Source: Orthonyx spaldingii (lineage: Eukaryota > Chordata > Aves > Passeriformes > Orthonychidae). Taken from it: a stretch of DNA of 64,000 nucleotides. This document shows, in pieces, positions 22,386 through 32,900 of the stretch (position 1 is its first letter; each line of letters starts with the position of its first letter). Both the position numbers and the translations under genes were made by a program. The notes beneath the pieces were generated by a model. That model made no database searches and had not been told where the DNA came from. It was given only the letters and a program-made list of their open reading frames with translations. The stretch covers positions 248,001-312,000 of the forward strand of contig VZTJ01004371.1 in the NCBI GenBank assembly GCA_013397795.1, given 5' to 3'.

Positions 22386-24477
22386 TTGGGACCTACTGGT
22401 GAAAATATAGTGTAAGTTCTGCAGTGTGCTAAGGACTCTGCCTGTTCCCGTGCTTCCAACCTCATTAGAAAGCTCTGAAAACTGCATTTATCATCTGTAT
22501 TTCAACAATACGCTGAATTTCTCCAAAGCAAGAAACCCCTTATCCCATGTGTTCTTTGAGCATGGTGTGCCTCCTAAAAAAGTCTAGGAATCTCTTCAGT
22601 TTTGGCTGCAATACATCCCTTCAAATCATTTGCAGATCTTCCCTCTGCTTGGGTTCCTCCCTGCAGCCACCAAGGAGTCTATGCACCTCAGAAAGCCATT
22701 GAAGGGGATTGAAGCGTTCTGTCTGGTGTCACATGGACCCTGCCACTGGTCCTTGTGTGGATTGCTGCTCCAAAACAAGCACTGAGGAAAGGCCACAATG
22801 TTGGGATGTGGAAGATGCCTTTGAGCAAGGATCACTGCATGTGGTGCCCTGGAAGATGACATGTCCCGTTCTTGTCCGTGGCACCCATGCTGAGACACCA
22901 GAGAGGTCACACATCCAGTCCATGCCTGGCATGTGTCACAGGGCAGGAGGGAAACCACAGAAACAGCAAGGGAGCACAATGGAGGGAGCAGTCAGGTCTA
23001 TTGTTTGAATTTTCACCAGAGAGTGGTCACTATTTAGACATTTGACAGGCTCAGCAGCAGGTCAGAGACCAAGTTACCATAGCAGGATGAGGTGGTTGTG
23101 CCTCCATCCCAGCCTGGAATACAGGCAGAGCTGCTGACCCTGCAAGAACAAACACAAGACAGATCCCAGATGCAAGATATGAGACCAAGAAGCAAGAGAT
23201 TTAAGGTCTGATACCTCCTAACTCACCAAGGGTAGCTGGAACCAGTTTCTATGCCCAGGCAGGATGCAGGATTTTTGATGCTGATCAGCCTTTCTGGTCC
23301 CTAGTGATCCCTGAGTCGTTACCACCTGAGGGAAACTTGGGCAAATACATGGGCCAATTTGAGAAGCTCAGCTAGTTCTGGTAGAGCTGGGAGGTCCAGT
23401 CTGGTACAGCAATCTGTTCAACTGAGCTTAATGAGAAATCTTGCAGCCTTTGTTTCAGTTGACAGTGCTGGTGCTCCTCAGTGGATGCAAGTCCCACTCC
23501 AAAGGTCAGAGAAATCAGTGACAGAATTTCCATTGGTTCTGAAGAACTTCAGACCTAAAAGGATTGTTCCATGGTCTATTTTCTGTCCTCCCCTCCGCCC
23601 CCCGACCCTCCAAGCACATCTTGTCCCTCAGTAATGTTGATAACATGATTTTGGCAGCTGCTAACTGACCATATTCCCAATTCTGGGAAGAAGTACCCAA
23701 TGTCAGGTATCTAGAGTACATCTAACCTTACTTTGCATCTCCTCAGCCTCTTTCTTGTTCTACTTCCTGCCTCTTCTCCTCCTGCACCCAGTGCTTTTTA
23801 TATCTCACATAAGCAGGTTGGCTCTAAACACACCCAAAATGTAACAGCAGGAAGATTCTGCCCATACTTTTGACAAGAAGGTCGGAGGAGAGTGAAGAGA
23901 GCAGGAACCAAAAGTGAAAAGTAATCTGGATATGTGGGAAGAGTTTTGTGATTTGGAAGTGTATTTTACATTTTACTTGTTTGTTTTGTAGCTTTGCAGA
24001 TCCTTTTTCTTGGAGCTTGTCACAGGACGTACAGTTTGCTCTTGGCAGCAGGGTAGGAGACTGTGGGGATGAATTCCCACTAAGTGCCGAAGAAGTGCTC
24101 AGACTCAGTCTCCATGCCCACAAATAGACATACAAACCATTTTATGCACAATGAAAGAAGCTGCACCGAGAACTAGAATGGCTAACCTAGTTTTTATTCA
24201 TCCTATTTTGATCAAGACCTCTAAAAGGTTTCTGGCTCTTTTAAAACTAAGGAAAATGTGGATAGATGCCCAGATGCTATCCTGCTGACAGTGCACTTCT
24301 CTGACACATGTACCATGCGCAGCTGAAACACTGATAGTGGTTTTTCACAGAGGTCTGTAATCTATTAGACAGCACTTACTGGTACGTTTCGATGTATCCA
24401 CCGATCCAAGGCTGAGCAGACCATAAAAAATCATGAAATATTTGGCTACATGGGAATGATCCTTTTAACCAGCAATG

Positions 24478-24515
24478 TGCATGTATTACACTGTGCATGT
24501 ATTACACTGTGCATG
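24478..24515. repeat. 16-bp tandem repeat, about 2.4 copies
   Basis: The unit TGCATGTATTACACTG occurs perfectly at 24478-24493 and 24494-24509, followed by a partial third copy TGCATG. Identical units suggest a recent slippage event that may be polymorphic. Confidence 0.9.
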
Positions 24516-25270
24516 GATATAAATAATACACATGCACACACACACAAGATCAGTGGCAGTGATCCTGATAAATTGATTGTGCACTTTTGATCACCTTTGC
24601 TGTGCTCAGCCACACTATTTCATCTCCTAAGGGTGCTTCTCTCACTCCTAAACCTACCATGAGGCTGTCAGCAGGAGACAGTCATTGAAGTAAGATCAAC
24701 CTGACACAAAACTGCTTCACCCCTTCCCCCACATTGGGAAATTCCTCTCCCACCCACCCCACACAATTACACATAGAAAAGCAGACTAGACAATTCTCAT
24801 TGAATCCTGGGCCAAAACTGAGGTTGATGTCCAATTTTTGTTTGACCATGCAGGACAGAAAAAGGGAATTTTATATGACAGGAAAAGGTAAATTCTCAGG
24901 CTTCTTCAAGGACCACTGACATCATCTTTGACTGTCAGATTGAGACACAGCAGACCTTAAAGTCATGATGTGATTTACATGATTACTAGAGACGCTGAAA
25001 ATTCATTAATTGGATGCTTCCCTCAGTTTTAGTCCTGGACAGTTGAACTTATGGAAACAAAGATTTAACTTAACAAAAAAGGGTCTGTAAAGAACATTTG
25101 ATGTTAATATTACCTTCTCCAACTGCACTAGAGATTTTCCTTTTAAAGGAAGATGCACAAAATGCACGTTAAGAGTTGAGTGACATAAAGTGGTTTGATT
25201 CCTTTTAGATTTCCTTCCACAATTATTTTTTAATGTAATTGTTAATTTGGAAAATACCACTAAGTTCATG

Positions 25271-25514
25271 AAGTCCAGCCATTAATTCAGCACCACCATG
25301 TTCACCACTAAACCATGTCCCCAAATGCCACATCCTTTTGAATACTTCCAGGCATGGCAATTCCACTACCTATCTGAGCAGCCTATTTCAATGTCTGACC
25401 ATCCTTTCAGTGAAGAAATTTTCCCTAATATCTAATCTAAGCCTCCCCTGGCACAACTTGAGGCCATTTCCTCTTGTCCTGTCACTTGTTACATGGGAGA
25501 AGAGACTGACCCAC
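25271..25514 (-). mobile_element. CR1 LINE, 3' part, interrupted by an LTR insertion
   Basis: This is inverted CR1 3' sequence ('cagcaccaccatgttcacc', 'aaccatgtccccaa', 'gtgaagaaattttccctaat', 'cctcccctggc', 'cctcttgtcctgtcacttgtta'), the same subfamily style as 10801-11195. The terminal octamers are missing at the left edge. It stops at 25514, exactly where the LTR begins, and resumes at 26885, so the two pieces are one older insertion on the minus strand. Confidence 0.92.
25510..25514. repeat. Left target-site duplication CCCAC
   Basis: Perfect 5-bp match to 26880-26884, directly abutting the LTR terminus TGTCGTGGG. Confidence 0.85.
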
Positions 25515-25782
25515 TGTCGTGGGTTTACCCAGGAAGGGTCAGTCTTGCAAGTAACTTACGGTGCAGAAAGCAGTGCAGCTTGCTTCCTGGGAAACAGAGC
25601 CAGTGACCAGCTAGTTTTGAGTATTGATGGGTGTATAATCCAGTCAAAAGTTGTTCTGCCTCCAGGGAAAAAAACCCCTGTATTTAGGAGAGATACACCT
25701 AAGAAAAAACCCTTTTTCCTGTCTTGTTGCTGCCAGAGAAGCAAGTCCTGTGCTTCTCTCTCTGGTAAGAGTGGGCCTTGCC

Positions 25783-25808
25783 TTCCCCCTCCCCTCCCAC
25801 CCCCCCCC
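25783..25808 (-). other. C-run at gap edge, quadruplex-capable on the minus strand
   Basis: CCCCC-T-CCCC-T-CCC-A followed by a homopolymeric C run up to the first N. The minus strand has four or more G-runs with 1-base loops. Confidence 0.75.
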
Positions 25809-26391
25809 NNNNNNNNNNNNNNNNNNNNNNNNNNNNNNNNNNNNNNNNNNNNNNNNNNNNNNNNNNNNNNNNNNNNNNNNNNNNNNNNNNNNNNNNNNNN
25901 NNNNNNNNNNNNNNNNNNNNNNNNNNNNNNNNNNNNNNNNNNNNNNNNNNNNNNNNNNNNNNNNNNNNNNNNNNNNNNNNNNNNNNNNNNNNNNNNNNNN
26001 NNNNNNNNNNNNNNNNNNNNNNNNNNNNNNNNNNNNNNNNNNNNNNNNNNNNNNNNNNNNNNNNNNNNNNNNNNNNNNNNNNNNNNNNNNNNNNNNNNNN
26101 NNNNNNNNNNNNNNNNNNNNNNNNNNNNNNNNNNNNNNNNNNNNNNNNNNNNNNNNNNNNNNNNNNNNNNNNNNNNNNNNNNNNNNNNNNNNNNNNNNNN
26201 NNNNNNNNNNNNNNNNNNNNNNNNNNNNNNNNNNNNNNNNNNNNNNNNNNNNNNNNNNNNNNNNNNNNNNNNNNNNNNNNNNNNNNNNNNNNNNNNNNNN
26301 NNNNNNNNNNNNNNNNNNNNNNNNNNNNNNNNNNNNNNNNNNNNNNNNNNNNNNNNNNNNNNNNNNNNNNNNNNNNNNNNNNNNNNNNNNN
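25809..26391. other. Assembly gap (583 Ns)
   Basis: A run of N inside the LTR element. Its left edge is a pyrimidine tract ending in a C-run, a common cause of sequencing dropout. The true length is not known from this window. Confidence 0.99.
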
Positions 26392-26737
26392 CACCCCATG
26401 AACTGTCATAACCCACCGTAGTAACAGTGGGAAAGCTACTAGTGTGGGAGGGACGTTCCACAACAAACAGAATTCTTTTTCTCCTGGGCAGCTGCTAGTT
26501 GTGAGGCTGAAAACCATAAGAACTGTATTTCTTGTAGAGAAGTCAACATAGTAAAGCAAGAGAAAACTCCTCTCCCTAATGAACTGAAAAAAAACTAATT
26601 TAAAAGTGGTAAACTGACTGAAAGTCAAAGTGTTGTTTTTTTGTATTATTAAAAAAAATGGAGAGGTGGGAAGAGCAAAAGTGTTCTGACAGTTTTGTTC
26701 TAGTTCTTAATTTTTTTTCCTTCCTTTTAAGTCTGTT

Positions 26738-26743
26738 AATAAA
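26738..26743 (+). terminator. Polyadenylation signal AATAAA of the LTR
   Basis: First of two AATAAA hexamers near the 3' end of the LTR (the second is at 26813-26818). The first is followed by a T-rich stretch (CTCTCTTTATATTCTTT) of the kind found downstream of cleavage sites. Confidence 0.5.
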
Positions 26744-26879
26744 CTCTCTTTATATTCTTTAAAGTTTGAGCCTGCTTTACCTACTCCTAATCCTTATCTC
26801 ACAGCAAAATTAAATAAAATCTGGTAAATGTACTGGCGTTTAACCAAAAAACTCAAGTGAACAAACTCAAACCACTACA

Positions 26880-26884
26880 CCCAC
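26880..26884. repeat. Right target-site duplication CCCAC
   Basis: Partner of 25510-25514. Confidence 0.85.
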
Positions 26885-26984
26885 ACATCCAGTTAGGCAG
26901 TTGTAGAGAGCTATAAGGCCCCTCCAGCCTCCTTTTCTCCAGGCTAAACACCCCCAGCTCTCTCAGTTGCTCCCCATAGGAGTG
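26885..26984 (-). mobile_element. CR1 LINE, continuation after the LTR insertion
   Basis: Inverted CR1 text ('cagttgtagagagctataagg', 'cctccttttctccaggctaaaca', 'cccagctctctcag', 'ctccccataggag') continues the fragment at 25271-25514. The CR1 is 5' truncated near 26984. Confidence 0.9.
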
Positions 26985-29900
26985 GTATTGGCTATTTTCT
27001 TAACCAAGAGTTTCCACAGATTTATTGAGACTTCGGATCCAGGCATTGCTCTGCCATGTATGATACATGGCACCAAGCATTTGTGCAGTAAAATCTTTAT
27101 GCTCTGTTTTATGCTGCTGGTGGAGTGGATTTCAAGTAGTGTCTGAGTACAAGTTTGAAAGGCTCCTCAGAGCCATGTTCTCAGAATTACCCACTTTTAA
27201 CCCCCATAATTTAGAAAGCAGTTCATCTAAACACCGAAAAAACTCCTGAACAAAGATCCATTAAGCTTGGCAGAACCTTCTGGCTTATTTTTCACTAGAA
27301 GTGTGCTTGCAAGGACCAAGATGATGTCAGTGTGATAATGGCCTTTCCTATTTCTACCAGCATTCAGACAAGACTGCAGAAGTGATGTTAATATTGTGTC
27401 TGCTTCATTAGTTCACTACTGGCAATTGCCTTGCTGAGATCACTGGTTTTTCCGTTCTACATTTATAGCTTTGTGTGCAACTTTCAGCATACAGATTATC
27501 AGAGTCCCAATCATTGCATTTTGTAGTTCATCAAGACCTTGTTTTGCTAATCATGAAAAACTAGTCTCAAGTAACAGGGCAGTAAGGAAATTTTATTTCT
27601 CTCTTTCTCTTCCATAAATATGTGTATGTGTTCCAAGTACTTAGACACGCACACAGTAGCTTAGAAAATAACTAGTGCAAATGTTGTCATTTCCAACAGG
27701 AGGCTGCTAATGTGTAAGATCTTTAGAAATGTTTAAAGTCAAAACAGGTTCGACTTATTATAAGTTTGAGAGGTAACAGAGGACAGGAGAATTGCTGTTT
27801 ACAGGTTGACATGCTGTTTACATGGAGCTCATACTTGGGTTTAGGACTGTGGACCCAGTTTTCTTCATCCCTCTTCCACATTGACACCAGTGGGTGATTG
27901 GCAGAGAGGGCTCAATCTGCTGGTTATTCTTGAGTATCTGCTGTTTTAAAACATTAAAGCTTTTTGTTCAGGAGACAAGTGATCTTGCGTTATTATCAAC
28001 CACTGCCTTTTAAGAGAATGTCTGATTTTTAAAGTTGAAGATGAAGCTTGCAATCAAAGTGAGGAGCTCTAAAATCTTGGATGCCAGCAACTAAATCAAG
28101 AAAGACATACATTTCCTATTAAAAAGCATGGAATGATATAACTCTTGGCTGAGGGCCATGGAACTGCTGGCAGCATTATTTCTGTGTGCTAGGGCCAGGA
28201 CTGAATGCATAGGGCATGTCTGTGCTCTGAAATGAGCTAGTGAAGGCTTCAGCAGTGTGTCAGCTCAGCATGACCAGCCCAGCCCTGGATGGGGGTCTGG
28301 ATGATCTGGATGATGCCTAGCTGTGCTAATGGACTCGATGGCTACTGGGTCAGTATGACATTGCCATAGCTGCACCCTACCCTCTGCCCATGTCACGCTG
28401 GGCATGACTTGGAGGCATCTGGAGCACTAGGAAGTTTCTGCATGAAGGCCCATCATGAGATGAAGGACTCTACTATAGGGTTCCTTTTCCATTTTGTTTT
28501 GCTGAAGGACTATTTCTTATATCTTGTTGGTTTTAAGAGATGGCTTTAACTTAACCACAGAAATGGATATTTCCCCAAATGCTTGCCTTTTGTTGAATAG
28601 TTTCCCTTTTTCATACCTTCTTTATAAGAAGCTTGGATCCATTTTTGTGTGCTCAGCAAGTTATTCCCACCAGCTGAAAAGGAAAAGGAAGAAAGTTTTA
28701 GATGTCAACTCCTATTTGACTGATTGGGCTGATTTTTGGACTATACAAAATTGTTCTGTCAATATGAGGCAGGTTCTTGGACAAGAAGACATGGATAGGA
28801 ATTGAGAAAAATGCAGTTGTACAAAAGGTTTTGCATGTAATGTCCAAGATCAGATTAAAACAATAGCATATTGTGAGGATGGTGTACTGTAAGACAAGTA
28901 ATGCCGAAAAAGATGCCTAAAGCAGATGGGATTGATCACCTTCTGATTGTTCTTCTTGTTCTTCATCAGTGGTCCAGAAGACTTAGACAAGTACCTTACA
29001 TTGAGTACTAAGTCATCATTAGGTTACCTGAAACTGGCATTTTGTGCCATTTGAGACCCTTGAGGGCATGTGAGACACCTGCATGAGGCTGGTGGATATG
29101 AGTGTCCCAATGAGTGATGGCTGGCAGGCAGGCAGGACAGTCAGGGACACATCACATGGTGCAAGATATTTATGATGGGCAATGAAACAGCCTCAAGGGT
29201 GGGGTGCAGCTGCTGATTCAGACACCTGCTTTTAGATACTGACTACATGAGTTAGGCATCCAAACTCTCGCTGTAATCAGGGAAGACCTAATCACTGTAA
29301 TCAATGGAGCCTAGAGAAAGATTCAGGTGGGCACATACAGATAGCTGCTTACGGAAAAGTGAGTCAATCTCTAGTCTCCACTGGCTGGGGTAATACTTGG
29401 TTGCCTACTCGTGACATGTAGTGCTATATGAGATGATTTGCAATATCAAGATACCCATACAGGATGGGTAGATTGGAGCTTGACCTGACACCTTCTGGAG
29501 AAGGAGATGGAGAATATCCTAGGACATATCAAATACCTGCACCATGTGAATCAAGTCTCTAGATCTCAGTGAGTATGGAGGAACTTTGACACACAACTCA
29601 CATGTGCACCTTATGTGGCAAACACCCTCATAAAGCTGTCTCAATCTGCAACTCCTCTCACTTCTAACTTTTAGATGGAAAAATCAGAAATTTATTCAAC
29701 TTTTAAAATGGATCTTTACCCTAAAAACCTCATGTTAGTCCACAGGACCCCCTGAATTTCTAACTGTTCGTGCTTTTGAGGGATTTAATGAAGAGGGTTA
29801 TTATGTTATCAGCCAGGTCTTACCTTGGGAGTTGGCTGCAATTCAGGATAAAGTTACAAACCCAGTGCTCGTATAACTGGAGAACACTCATCTGCTGGTC

Positions 29901-32900
29901 TTCTCAATTAAGAGTCTGCAAAGTTTAGAAATTATATCAGGTGTCTGATCTCTTGCATAACACGGGGAGTATTACAAGTTCTGGTCGCTCACAGAAGCCA
30001 GAATCTTTAAAACTGTGACTTCCATGAATCAACCAGAACTAAGGTATGACTTCGGTGAAAAAACATGAGCCCTGAGTTTAAATTTTCCTGTGACAAAGAA
30101 TTCTCCATAGCAATTAGTGACCTAATCTGTTGATTAACCCTTTCATTATTAAATCTTTCTATTCTGGGTGTGCCAAATGCCAGCTTATTAACATTGGATC
30201 ATGTTGTAGATTTACCCATGAGAGTAGCCAGCACTTTGTTGTTTCAATACCTGCATGAGGCATTCAGCATTTTTATGTTTGTTCAACCCCATTGGCTTCA
30301 TTTGCTTTTGGCTGCAAGTTTTTATTTACCCACGAGTGACCTTAATCATTGTTTTCCTTAGCATTCCCTGCTTTTATATAAAACTAGTAGTCTTTGTTGT
30401 TGGATATTTACTCAGTCAATGATGTACTGTCCTCATTAGTTGATATTGTGCATGTATTTACACTATCAACTTTATTGAATAACTCTTTTTTCCATATTAT
30501 AGTCAAAAATGTTAAATAACTGTCAAGGAAGGTCTCATGGGACCTTGTCTGAGAAGGTTTCCCTGGTTACCCTTGTATTTGAAATTTGTCATTCCTAGCA
30601 TTTAACCATTGTCCAATCACGTGCTGTTCTGTTTTTCCCATTGTTTGAGCCTGTGATTCAAAGTGCCATGTACAATGCCATTCTGCTACTTTCTGGGAAT
30701 CTCTTAGATGAGCATTGTAGCCTTTATCAACTCAGGCTGTGATTCCATCAATAAAAGTTAGCAAGCTGTATCTTGTCACAATATTTTATGTACCAGTATC
30801 CTGACATAAGGAATCCCTTCTCCATCCAGTGCCTTTTCTTTTCCTTTTCAATGAGGACAGTCTCCTTCTTTGTCTTCTGGAGGAAGGACACATAGAAGAG
30901 AGCAGTGGCCCAACACCTTGTGTTGCACAAGTTGAACTGGGTGGCAATGGAGAGCTGCATCCTCACAGGGCTTTGCTGGGGCTGCTTGCTCTTCTTGCTT
31001 CCCAAGGAATGATGCTGAAACATGGCTCAGCTCAGCAGCTCAGTGGGACCATATCCTGCCCATGGGAGCTGGACCAGGGGGCACTGCTACAGCTCAGCCA
31101 GTCCCTGCACTTTCCCCTTCTGTCAGGTAATCACAGCAAATACTGACCCACCTGCTGTACTCTGATACTGCACTGAGTTAATTATTGCTTAAGCACTCCT
31201 TTAGAAATGCAGAGCATTGTAAAGGCATGAAGTGTTATCACTATTAAATCAGTGTTAGTTCACAGCTCTGCTTAAATGTACAGCTCTGTGCTAAAAGGTG
31301 TGAAAAGGAACATCACAAGAGGGGCTGGACTTCAGGCATATGCTTAGTCTTTAGGACATGAGGCATAGTAGCACTTTGGTCATGTAGTTTGAATAATTGC
31401 AGGATTATGGAAGATATAGGACTGAAAGGTTACAAAATATTCACATTATTATACTACCTCCCTACACAGTTTCAGCTCACAGATAGCAAAATCACTTGAG
31501 GGAATGATATCAAGCTTAATTTGACAAAGAGCATTGGTTAAAATAACAGTAATGTACCATATGTACAGTAAATTACTAGGACCTGGAAGGAGGAAGGGAA
31601 AAATCAAAGATATATATATTATTAGTGCAAATGATTATGACATGTATAAAATTCATAGTTAGGTTTAAAATAATGAAAATGTATTTTTGGTTCTGTGAGC
31701 CATCTGGGCAACTGGATATTTAAAAAATCATAAATAGTTTCAGAATGCAGTGCTGTTACAGTCATCTGCTTGTGCTCACATGGTTTTGTCATAAGGCGCC
31801 TGCTATTTTGTGAATCCTCTCTGGATCAGCAGTGAACACCACTATCTTCAGCTTCTGTTTACTGCAACTCCTGAATATTGTAAATTTTGCAGGCTTATAG
31901 GAATGGTGCCAGAGGCTCTCAGAGTCTGGATTTGGTTAAAATTTGTGGTGCAGAGAAGAGAGAAAGGAGGCGGGGGTGGAAATGAAGATCTCCATCTGGG
32001 GTAAATTAAGATTGTGCTACTCCAATCTATGGCAGCTCAAGACCAATTTAAGGAAAAAGCATATGCTGAGAGCTCATGGAGGTTAGCTCAGAGAGTCCCT
32101 GCTGAGTAGTCAGTCAGGTGATATTTTCGTCCTTTTGTTTTGTTTAGCTGAGAAACCTGAATTAAGTTCATGGTTGTATTCTGGTTTTGTTTCTAGTTCT
32201 CCACAAGCACTGATAGAGCAGTGGCAAGAAAAAGAAGTCTGCTTGTAAACCAACTACTTCCTTTTTCCAGATTAAAGTTTAGATTACCCCGTTTGAGGTG
32301 GGGTAAGGTAAAAAAGAGTGATTGTAAGGCTGGTGATTTATTTCCTGACTTTAGAAGGAAATAATTAATTGGCAAAGTTTTCAGGAATTTCAACTATTGC
32401 ACATCCTGGGATATCATTACCTAGATTTTGGGTTTCAGTCTCTATGTCCTTTAAGGAAAACACATTAAAATGTTAAAGTGGGCTGAGACCCCTTGTTCTG
32501 CTCTTATTCTGTCTTCTTTCAAGTACATTCACAATAAACTTCATGCTATGAAGGGCAACTCAAATTTTCCAAGATTTTAAGACAGTTTAGGGAAATTTCT
32601 CAGTTCTGGTATCATAGAATGTCAGCCTTCACCTTCCAAGTGTGTGTGTTGAGGGCTTAGGTGGTTACAGTTTGGGAAGTATTTGCTACTTAATGAATTT
32701 TGTGCATTTCTTGAACAGCTGTGCACCTCACCTCCTGTGGCACCATGAGGAACAGTCTCTTTAGACAGCAAACCTCAACAGGTATTCAAAGCTGAGCTTG
32801 TTAACCAGCACTCACAAACCCTTTCCTTATTAATGTTGAGGCCAGATTTAGTCCATCATCCCAAGGGATGCAGACTCAGGAAGACTACCAAGCATTTTCA

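Larger units (their letters stand above)
20979..25270. other. Non-coding unique sequence with small repeats
   Basis: No gene recognised. It contains a MIR-like relic (22331-22385), a 16-bp tandem repeat (24478-24515) and a short CA stretch just after it. All open frames are 154 codons or shorter and unrecognised. Confidence 0.6.
25515..26879 (+). mobile_element. Endogenous retroviral LTR element (ERVL-like) nested in CR1, contains N gap
   Basis: The element starts TGTCGTGGGTTT and ends AAACTCAAACCACTACA. These form canonical TG...CA ends that are also imperfect inverted repeats (TGTCGTGGGTTT against TGTAGTGGTTTG). A perfect 5-bp duplication CCCAC flanks it, and the CR1 text is continuous once it is removed. 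AATAAA at 26738-26743 and 26813-26818 near the right end supports plus orientation. A 5-bp duplication is typical of ERVL-class integration. With the gap taken at face value the element is 1,365 bp, long for one LTR but possible. Because 583 bases are unknown, a solo LTR cannot be told from a shortened or collapsed provirus. Open frames spanning the Ns are meaningless. Confidence 0.85.

Noticed and set aside
25338..26628. Long open frames (200-357 codons) on both strands
   Set aside because: They are open only because they run through the 583 Ns. The sequenced ends are LTR and CR1 text.
30748..31146. Two opposite-strand open frames that look protein-like by eye
   Set aside because: No recognisable family, no good splice pair, and no poly(A) tail to suggest a retrocopy.
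32605..32640. 'atcatagaatg' resembling a CR1 3' end
   Set aside because: No CR1 body follows, and the octamer alone occurs by chance in AT-rich DNA.
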